Made by a program: the position numbers and the translations under genes
Shown here: positions 7,582 through 12,071 of the stretch, one piece after another
Numbering within the stretch: the stretch's first letter is position 1
Layout: every line of letters begins with the position of its first letter
Notes under the pieces: model-generated
Seen by the model: only the letters and a program-made list of their open reading frames with translations
Told to the model about the DNA's origin: nothing
Databases searched by the model: none
From: Myxococcales bacterium
Lineage (GTDB): Bacteria > Myxococcota > Myxococcia > Myxococcales > Myxococcaceae
Direction: 5' to 3'
Length of the DNA: 14,056 bases
Assembly: GCA_003153055.1 (NCBI GenBank)
Contig: PMBV01000206.1
Coordinates: 1 to 14,056 of the forward strand

Positions 7582-8250
7582 ATGAATCACCCTGCCGCGG
7601 CCGTGTGTGTTGTGCTCTTCTCCGTGATGGCCCCCGTGCCTGGTTTGGCGCAATCGGCCGATCGATTTCAATGGAAGCGCGTCGGAGAAGAGTCGGGCTG
7701 TCAAATTGTCACCAGCGTGGTCGCCGGCAAGAAATACGTCGCGGCCAAGGCGACCTGCACCGTCAACGCGAGGTTGCACGACATCGGGGCAGTGCTGAGG
7801 GACATTCCCCACTACTCCGAGTGGATGCACGACTGCACCGCTACGACCATGCTGCGCGTCGTGGACAAGGCCGCCGACACCTATGTCTTCTGGTATCGGC
7901 AGCACATTCCTGTTTTTGCAGACCGCGACATGGTCTTGAGGAGCGAGGTGTCTCATGGCGAGGTCGAGGGCAAGGAATGGTATTCAATCATCGCCGCCTC
8001 GACCAATGAGATGACCCACGACGCGGGCAAGGGCTACGTGCGGATGCCCTCGTTCGACTCCGAGTGGCAGCTGGAGGAGATCGACGAGGAGCACACCCGG
8101 GTGAGCTTCATGATCAACCCCGATCTCGCCGAGGGGCTCCCGATTGGCCTGACCAACGCCATCATCACCCAGATGCCGTTCAAGTCGATTCGCGGTTTGA
8201 CCAGGGTCTTGAAGGAGCACCAGCAGCTCTTCAGCTCGACGATTCCATAG
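7582..8250 (+). CDS. Secreted START/SRPBCC-fold lipid-binding-like protein
   Basis: The ATG at 7582 is chosen over the GTG at 7561 because GAGGTGA (7573-7579) lies just before it and because it gives a clean signal peptide, MNHPAAAVCVVLFSVMAPVPGLA, with likely cleavage after Ala23. The mature protein of about 199 residues reads as a START-like domain: an N-terminal strand (FQWKRVGEESGCQIVTS), the helix VNARLHDIGAVLRDIPHYSEWMHDC, strands VFWYRQHIPVFADRDMVLRSEV and WQLEEIDEEHTRVSFMINPD, and a long C-terminal helix (GLTNAIITQMPFKSIRGLTRVLKEHQQ) that would close the hydrophobic pocket. Such proteins bind lipids or other hydrophobic ligands. Export places it in the periplasm next to an OmpW barrel and a large lipoprotein, suggesting a ligand carrier role, which is inference. 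Its 3' end overlaps by 20 bp the convergent minus-strand gene. Confidence 0.8.
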   Translation: MNHPAAAVCVVLFSVMAPVPGLAQSADRFQWKRVGEESGCQIVTSVVAGKKYVAAKATCTVNARLHDIGAVLRDIPHYSEWMHDCTATTMLRVVDKAADTYVFWYRQHIPVFADRDMVLRSEVSHGEVEGKEWYSIIAASTNEMTHDAGKGYVRMPSFDSEWQLEEIDEEHTRVSFMINPDLAEGLPIGLTNAIITQMPFKSIRGLTRVLKEHQQLFSSTIP

Positions 8251-8527
8251 CGGGTCGAGGCGCGATGGCGTCGACCTCATGAGCCTTGCGCCCGAGCAGC
8301 ACCGCCCTGAGCTTGCCGACCGTGCCCAGGCCGAGCAGCGCTGGGGTCGCCACCACGCAGAGGGGGCAGACCGCGCCAATCAAGGCTCCGGCTGCTCCGA
8401 TGGCTCCCACTGCCAGGCCCGCCTTGAGGAACTCATTGGCGGTGTGGTGGGTGCGCTGGCTCTGGCGCCACAGCTCGCTGGCAGGCGGGCTCGTGGAGGG
8501 CTTCGGGTGAGGGTCGAACTCGCTCAT
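8231..8527 (-). CDS. Small membrane protein with CPLC motif
   Basis: I do not recognise a named family. The 98-residue product begins MSEFDPHPKPSTSPP, a Pro/Ser-rich soluble head of about 30 residues, followed by a hydrophobic stretch at about 36-70 (GLAVGAIGAAGALIGAV-CPLC-VVATPALLGLG) that could form a helical hairpin or one long helix. Cys54 and Cys57 form a CPLC motif within or at the end of this segment, the geometry of a redox or thiol/metal-binding pair. It is followed by a basic tail. Coding status is supported by the sensible membrane topology and by the divergent arrangement with the rhodanese gene at 8603. No clear ribosome binding site precedes the ATG. A role in sulfur or metal handling with the rhodanese is conceivable; MerC/MerT-like transporters also use intramembrane cysteines, but the resemblance is only general. 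Confidence 0.65.
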   Translation of the reverse strand: MSEFDPHPKPSTSPPASELWRQSQRTHHTANEFLKAGLAVGAIGAAGALIGAVCPLCVVATPALLGLGTVGKLRAVLLGRKAHEVDAIAPRPAMESSS

Positions 8528-8602
8528 GGGCGTGTGAGCCAGAAGAATCGTCTGGAGATGTGGCCGGCTCTGACCCTTCGACAACTTCCTGGAGATTTCA
8601 AC
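8528..8602. promoter_or_regulatory. Divergent intergenic region with inverted repeat
   Basis: This 75-bp gap must hold the start signals for the minus-strand CPLC protein and the plus-strand rhodanese. CCAGA (8539-8543) and TCTGG (8551-8555) are exact inverted repeats around a 7-base centre, a plausible shared operator. GGAG at 8591-8594 is the ribosome binding site of the rhodanese gene, 8 bases before its ATG. No convincing -10/-35 pair could be assigned. Confidence 0.3.
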
Positions 8603-8959
8603 ATGTTGCCAAACAAGAAAGTGCTCACGGCGATCCTCTTTGCGGCGGGGGCGTTCGTGCTGTTGGGGGCCGGAAAGTCGGGCGTCACCAGTGACGAGGC
8701 CCATCAGCTGGTGAAGCAAGGGGCGTTTCTGCTCGACGTCCGTACGGTGGGGGAGTTCTCCTCTGGCCACGTCGAGGGGGCCGTGAACATCCCGGTGCAG
8801 GAGCTCGAGTCGAAGCTCCAGAGCCTCCCTTCCAAGAAGGACGCCCCGATCGTGGTGTACTGCCAGAGTGGGCGGCGCAGCGCGATGGCCAAGGAGATGC
8901 TCGAGAAAGTTGGGTACACCAAGGTCTCGGATCTGGGGGCGATGTCGAACTGGAAGTGA
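8603..8959 (+). CDS. Exported single-domain rhodanese
   Basis: The 118-residue protein has an N-terminal hydrophobic segment (KVLTAILFAAGAFVLLGAG, residues 6-24) that is either a signal peptide or a membrane anchor, then one rhodanese domain. Seen in order: VTSDEAHQLVKQGAFLLDVR with Asp45-Val-Arg47, the GHVEGAVNIPVQEL block (55-68), and the active loop VYCQSGRRSAMA with the persulfide-forming Cys87 in a CxSGxRS six-residue loop as in sulfurtransferases. Length and architecture resemble PspE-type periplasmic rhodaneses. It would transfer sulfane sulfur to a thiophilic acceptor outside the cytoplasm; the acceptor is unknown. The gene is divergent from the CPLC membrane protein. ATG 8603 is chosen because GGAG precedes it and the protein begins directly with the signal. 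Confidence 0.88.
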   Translation: MLPNKKVLTAILFAAGAFVLLGAGKSGVTSDEAHQLVKQGAFLLDVRTVGEFSSGHVEGAVNIPVQELESKLQSLPSKKDAPIVVYCQSGRRSAMAKEMLEKVGYTKVSDLGAMSNWK

Positions 8960-8995
8960 AGGGCCCCTTGCGTCCAGCGCGAGCCTGATGGAGTG

Positions 8996-9013
8996 ATGGG
9001 TCCGAGGACCCAT
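8996..9013. promoter_or_regulatory. Perfect palindrome over the glycosyltransferase start codon
   Basis: ATGGGTCC (8996-9003) and GGACCCAT (9006-9013) are exact inverted repeats with a 2-base centre. As RNA this would fold as 7 bp with a CGAG loop. It includes the AUG of the glycosyltransferase-like gene and part of its GAGG ribosome binding site (9004-9007). It could be a repressor site or a start-sequestering hairpin; the structure is visible, the function is inferred. Confidence 0.4.
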
Positions 9014-10238
9014 GTCAAGCTCGCTCGACCCCACACTGGCGACCGTGGTGGCACCGGTCGGCAGCGGCCGCGTACTGGTCGCGGTCGACGGGCTGTCGAA
9101 TGTCGCCGCGGGGCCAATGGCCCTCCGCATCGAGGGGCACCTCCGCGAGCGATTCCCCGGCCACGAGGTGACGGTCGGCGTCACCACCTGTGAGTCAGGG
9201 GAGATCAGCCTGCGCCGGGAGCTCAGTGCTGCCCCCGCGTTTCGTGCCCCGTCGCTCGCCCTGAGCGGCGTCGAGGGTCAGCACAGCGCACTGAGGGCGG
9301 TGCTCGAGGAGGCCGTCTGGACCTCGGCCCGCGTTGTCGCCTTGGTCTCGGCGGAGGCGCACGACGACTCGGCAGACTGGCTGGGCACCTTGCTCGGCCC
9401 CATTCTCGACGGGGGCTTCGACTTCGTCAGCCCGGCCTACCTGCGGCACAAGGGCGACGCCGCCATCAACACCGGCATCGTCTACCCGCTCACCCGCGCG
9501 CTCTACGGGCGCCGACTCCGCCAACCGCTGGGAGGCGAGGCGGCGCTCTCGCTGCCCCTGGCCACGCGGCTCCTCGAGGATGCTGACTGGGGGCGCGACC
9601 CGGCCACCGCGGGCTCCGACGGCTGGCTGGTCGCCAAGGTGCTCGCCACCGAAACGCGAGCGTGTCAGGCCTGGCTGGGGGCCTGGCCGCGCCCCGACGG
9701 GCCGACGGAAGACCCGAGCCAGACGCTGGCACGCATACTGGGCATGCTGTTCCGCGAGATGGAGCGACACGCCGCGCGCTGGCAGCGAGTGGAGGGCTCG
9801 GCTCCGCTCCCCACCTTCGGCGAGCCTGGGCTGCTCGACGGAGGGCCCCAGCCGCCGATCGATCGCTTCGTGGCGGCCTTTCAGTTGGGTGAGCGGGAGC
9901 TGGCCTCGCTGTGGGGCCTGGTGTTGTCTCCGGGGGCCCGGGTGGCGCTTCGGCGCGCGGCGGCGGTGCCCGAGCGGTTTCGACTCGATGACGCGACCTG
10001 GGCTCGCATCGTCTACGACTTCGCGGTGGCCCACTTCGCCCGGCTGGTGGAGCGCCGTCAGCTGCTGTTGTCGATGACGCCCTTGTACCTGGGCTGGGCG
10101 GCGAGCTTTGCCGCGGAGACGCACGGGCTCGACGTGAAGGCCATCGAGGACCGGGTCGAGCAACTCTGCCGAGCCTTCGAACAGCAGAAGCGTTACCTCA
10201 TTTCGCGGTGGCGGTGGCCTGACAGCTTCAACCCTTGA
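9012..10238 (+). CDS. Glycosyltransferase-like protein (GT-A fold, degenerate motifs)
   Basis: This 408-residue protein follows the architecture of a family of roughly 400-residue GT2-like enzymes related to mannosyl/glucosyl-glycerate synthases. An N-terminal Rossmann-like region (RVLVAVDGLSNV) is followed by the conserved stretch FVSPAYLRHKGDAAINTGIV-YPLTRALYGRRLRQPLGGE (about residues 138-176) and by a helical C-terminal half with MTPLYLGWAASF and RVEQLCRAFEQQKRYLISRW. Where I would expect a metal-binding DxD after a hydrophobic strand, this protein reads Ser113-Ala114-Glu115, and the usual QPIGGD motif reads QPLGGE at 171-176. It may use altered metal coordination, be inactive, or serve as a partner subunit. 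It is the first gene of a set with a channel-like protein and MalQ, which suggests compatible-solute or glucan metabolism. Its last 220 bases are partly duplicated downstream at 11193-11334. The fold assignment is fairly secure, the substrate is not. Confidence 0.7.
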   Translation: MSSSLDPTLATVVAPVGSGRVLVAVDGLSNVAAGPMALRIEGHLRERFPGHEVTVGVTTCESGEISLRRELSAAPAFRAPSLALSGVEGQHSALRAVLEEAVWTSARVVALVSAEAHDDSADWLGTLLGPILDGGFDFVSPAYLRHKGDAAINTGIVYPLTRALYGRRLRQPLGGEAALSLPLATRLLEDADWGRDPATAGSDGWLVAKVLATETRACQAWLGAWPRPDGPTEDPSQTLARILGMLFREMERHAARWQRVEGSAPLPTFGEPGLLDGGPQPPIDRFVAAFQLGERELASLWGLVLSPGARVALRRAAAVPERFRLDDATWARIVYDFAVAHFARLVERRQLLLSMTPLYLGWAASFAAETHGLDVKAIEDRVEQLCRAFEQQKRYLISRWRWPDSFNP

Positions 10239-10241
10239 AGG
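10021..10241 (+). repeat. Left copy of duplicated glycosyltransferase gene end
   Basis: This is the intact 3' end of the glycosyltransferase-like gene. Two blocks recur downstream in the same orientation: 10021-10067 equals 11193-11239 at 47/47 positions, and 10147-10241 equals 11240-11334 at 93/95 positions. The 79 bases between them here (10068-10146) are absent from the right copy. The repeat ends at 10241, just after the stop codon, in the bases TGAAGG that in the right copy continue into the ribosome binding site of the next gene. Confidence 0.9.
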
Positions 10242-10248
10242 CGCTCGA

Positions 10249-10581
10249 CTACCTACCCACTCTCGCTCGAGTGGTAGCCGGCCTTCGGCGCGAGAGAGCC
10301 GCCAATGACATCGAAGGGACTTCGGCTTCGCCAATGGCCGCGCAGTACCGCATGAGAGTTGAGACTCTGACGTCTGCGCCCGCTTCGAGCTTCGAGACAA
10401 CGGACGCCGAGGTACCCATCTTCGCGGCCACCAGCGTCTGACTGACTCCGAGCTTCTCTCGGATGGCGGCCAAGAAGCGCGCCGTCTTCCGACGCGCCTC
10501 AGCCTCGGCCACCAAGCGGGGGAACTCAGGGTTCTTGCCCGTCCGCTCGGCTACAATCTCGTTCAGGAAGTCCTTGGGCAT
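10249..10581 (-). CDS. higA: HTH antitoxin, XRE family (HigA-like)
   Basis: The 110-residue product has an N-terminal part (MPKDFLNEIVAERTGKNPEF) followed by a Cro/C1-type helix-turn-helix at about residues 35-84, with the recognisable VSQTLVAAKMGTSASVVSKLE core and the LMRYCAAIG closing helix. It should bind its own operator and neutralise the upstream toxin by direct contact. ATG at 10581 is preferred over the in-frame GTG at 10593, because GGTGAGG lies 6 bases before the ATG. The toxin gene comes first and the antitoxin second, the order typical of HigBA and rare in other type II modules. It ends 8 bases after the left repeat, on the strand opposite to the glycosyltransferase. The symbol reflects family type only, since HTH antitoxins also pair with other RelE-fold toxins. 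Confidence 0.85.
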   Translation of the reverse strand: MPKDFLNEIVAERTGKNPEFPRLVAEAEARRKTARFLAAIREKLGVSQTLVAAKMGTSASVVSKLEAGADVRVSTLMRYCAAIGEAEVPSMSLAALSRRRPATTRARVGR

Positions 10582-10599
10582 CGCTCGCCTCACCCCGTG

Positions 10600-10628
10600 A
10601 GGGTATGACGCCCGTGTCTAACCGTCAA
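10600..10628 (-). promoter_or_regulatory. Candidate antitoxin promoter
   Basis: Read on the minus strand, TTGACG (10628-10623) and TACCCT (10605-10600) are separated by 17 bp. The -35 matches consensus at 5/6; the -10 keeps T, A and final T. Transcription would start near 10593, giving the antitoxin a very short leader. This would supply antitoxin independently of the toxin-first transcript. Confidence 0.4.
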
Positions 10629-10629
10629 T

Positions 10630-10653
10630 CGCTATAGCTCCAACGCTATAGCT
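10630..10653. promoter_or_regulatory. Tandem palindromes, candidate antitoxin operator
   Basis: CGCTATAGCT occurs twice in direct repeat, at 10630-10639 and 10644-10653, 14 bp apart. Each contains the perfect 8-bp palindrome GCTATAGC. They lie between toxin and antitoxin genes, just upstream of the candidate antitoxin -35 element. Paired palindromes next to an HTH antitoxin gene are the usual form of an autoregulatory site; binding is inferred. Confidence 0.5.
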
Positions 10654-10672
10654 TCGTCGCAACTACCCAGAC

Positions 10673-11056
10673 CTACCGTGACCGTGCTCGACTTCTCCAG
10701 TCGGCGAGACGCTGCTCGGCGAGGTCGATGATCCTCGGAGGTGTGCGCTGCGTCTTCTTGACGAACGCGACGAGCGAAAGGAGCACTTGGCTCTGCGCCC
10801 CCTCACTGGCGAATAGGATCCTGAACGAACGGGTACTGGTGCTTGCGCGGACCTCGTAGACGTCCCCTCGCAGGTGCCGCGCCGCCTCCATCCCCTCCCG
10901 CGCGACCTCCTTCATGGCGGCGACAACCTCCGCGACCTCTTCATCGGTCAGCGTTTCGATGAAGGCGTGTACGGGGCGAATACCAGAACCACTCCGATAG
11001 TCGCGCCACCGACGCCGCGCCTTCCCCTGCCTCCCCGAACTCTCCATGACCTTCAC
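10673..11056 (-). CDS. higB: HigB-like toxin, phage Gp49-like/RelE fold
   Basis: The product (127 residues from the GTG at 11056) matches the Gp49-like HigB group: the basic strand RRRWRDYRSGSGIRPVHAFI, the helix LTDEEVAEVVAAMKEVAREG, the hallmark ARHLRGDVYEVRAS, then FRILFASEG, VLLSLVAFVKKTQRTPP and a C-terminal helix DLAEQRLADW. These toxins are RelE-fold mRNA interferases that act on the ribosome; the conserved KKTQ-TPP block is typical. Start choice: GGAGGTGA (11072-11065) stands 8 bases before the GTG at 11056; an ATG at 11047 is in frame but has only a closely spaced GAAGG. The gene precedes the antitoxin by 91 bp on the same strand. All characteristic blocks are intact, so it is probably functional. 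The gene symbol is by family resemblance. Confidence 0.85.
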   Translation of the reverse strand: MKVMESSGRQGKARRRWRDYRSGSGIRPVHAFIETLTDEEVAEVVAAMKEVAREGMEAARHLRGDVYEVRASTSTRSFRILFASEGAQSQVLLSLVAFVKKTQRTPPRIIDLAEQRLADWRSRARSR

Positions 11057-11192
11057 GCTACCATTCACCTCCGTGGCCACCAGCTTGCCATTCGAGAAGG
11101 CGATCGAGCTGAGGAGCGGCCTTTCGAACCGGCTCTCGCGGGACGTGGAGGTACCCCGGGACGCGGAGTGTCGCCAGAGGATGGCTTGCACC

Positions 11193-11334
11193 TCGCGGTG
11201 GCCCACTTCGCCCGGCTGGTGGAGCGCCGTCAGCTGCTGAGGACCGGGTCGAGCAACTCTGCCGAGCCTTCGAGCAGCAGAAGCGTTACCTCATTTCGCG
11301 GTGGCGGTGGCCTGACAGCTTCAACCCCTGAAGG
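11193..11334 (+). pseudogene. Truncated second copy of the glycosyltransferase gene end
   Basis: These 142 bases repeat the 3' end of the glycosyltransferase-like gene: 11193-11239 equals 10021-10067 and 11240-11334 equals 10147-10241, with two substitutions in all. A 79-bp deletion at the 11239/11240 junction shifts the frame, so no equivalent protein end is encoded and there is no start. It is a relic rather than a gene. It runs into AAGGAGG (11331-11337), the ribosome binding site of the next gene, so this copy is in the ancestral position relative to that gene. The stretch 11057-11345 holds only the toxin upstream region, this relic and that ribosome binding site. Confidence 0.85.
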
Positions 11335-11345
11335 AGGAAACGGCC

Positions 11346-12065
11346 ATGTGGGAAGAAACCAAGCGCGTCTTCCTCGAGTCCATCGGGCGCACCGTGACGG
11401 CCATCGCGACATTTCTTCCTGCGCTCCTGGCGATGATGCTGCTCCTCCTCGTCTCGGTGGTGTGCGCGTGGCTGGTGGGCTCGCTGGTGCGCCGCCTCTT
11501 CGGCCGCATGGGGATCGATCAGCGGATGCGGGCGTGGGGGGTCGCCGCGCCGGCCTCACAGGGGCACTCCAAACCTTCGGCCGTCATCGCCCGCTTCGCC
11601 TACTGGACCGTCATCGCGGTGGGGGTCCTGGTGGGCCTGAGCGCCTTCGACGCCACGGGGAACCTGGCCAAGCAGCTCCTCGGCTATGCGCCCAAAGCGC
11701 TGGCCGGGCTGGGCATCTTCGTCGCCGGCGTCACCGGGTCACGCGCGGTCGAGCGCGGCGTGCTCATCGGCGCGGTAAACGCCGGCCTCCACTCGGCGCG
11801 GCTGCTCGGCCTGGGCGCCCGGTGGCTGGTGGTGGTGCTCGCCGCGGCCATGGCGCTCGAGCAGTTGGGCGTGGGCGGCACCATTCTCATCGTGTCCTTC
11901 TCCATTCTCTTCGGAGGCATCGTCTTCGCCCTGTCGCTGGCGGTCGGGCTCGGTGCTCGGGGCACGGTGGCGCGCTCGCTCGAGCGGGTGTTCAGCGGCG
12001 TCCCGGAGACGCAACGGGAGACCAAAGAGCCCCAGAGCACGCAGCAAGAGTTCCAGCACATGTGA
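11346..12065 (+). CDS. Mechanosensitive-channel-like membrane protein (conserved TM helix type)
   Basis: The 239-residue product is mostly membrane-embedded, with hydrophobic segments at about residues 17-48, 78-99, 112-130, 152-175 and 178-203. The gly-rich last segments (FGGIVFALSLAVGLGARGTVARSLERV) match the repeated conserved helix found in CmpX-type and other MscS-related proteins. The protein lacks the beta domain and the C-terminal vestibule of true MscS and ends in a short polar Gln/Glu-rich tail. AAGGAGG at 11331-11337 is 8 bases before the ATG, a strong site. The next gene, malQ, starts 6 bases after its stop codon, so the two are cotranscribed. A role in osmotic response is suggested by family and neighbours; channel activity has not been shown for this small form. 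Confidence 0.75.
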   Translation: MWEETKRVFLESIGRTVTAIATFLPALLAMMLLLLVSVVCAWLVGSLVRRLFGRMGIDQRMRAWGVAAPASQGHSKPSAVIARFAYWTVIAVGVLVGLSAFDATGNLAKQLLGYAPKALAGLGIFVAGVTGSRAVERGVLIGAVNAGLHSARLLGLGARWLVVVLAAAMALEQLGVGGTILIVSFSILFGGIVFALSLAVGLGARGTVARSLERVFSGVPETQRETKEPQSTQQEFQHM

Positions 12066-12071
12066 GGCGTG

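Larger units (their letters stand above)
10242..11192. other. Toxin-antitoxin insert between direct repeats
   Basis: This 951-bp segment separates the two copies of the glycosyltransferase gene end and carries only a minus-strand toxin-antitoxin module, opposite to all surrounding genes. Without it the glycosyltransferase gene would run straight into the channel-like gene with a few bases between stop and start. That makes it a clear insertion. No transposase, integrase, terminal inverted repeats or tRNA are visible, so the mechanism is open: recombination between repeats, replication slippage or import by homologous ends. Confidence 0.65.

Noticed and set aside
8959..8969. Short palindrome AAGGG-C-CCCTT after the rhodanese gene
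   Set aside because: Only 5-bp arms with a single central base, easily found by chance in GC-rich DNA; it cannot form a stable RNA loop.
9195..10400. Minus-strand open frame of 401 codons opposite the glycosyltransferase-like gene
   Set aside because: Its translation has no recognisable motif, while the plus strand encodes a complete family member; it is a composition effect.
10235..10441. Short plus-strand frame starting at the left repeat end
   Set aside because: It is antisense to the well supported HTH antitoxin and begins with a TTG inside the glycosyltransferase stop region.
11100..11160. Possible tRNA T-arm (TTCGAA with flanking GC) as an integration target
   Set aside because: The flanking bases do not form a 5-bp T stem, and no acceptor, D or anticodon arm can be placed around it on either strand.
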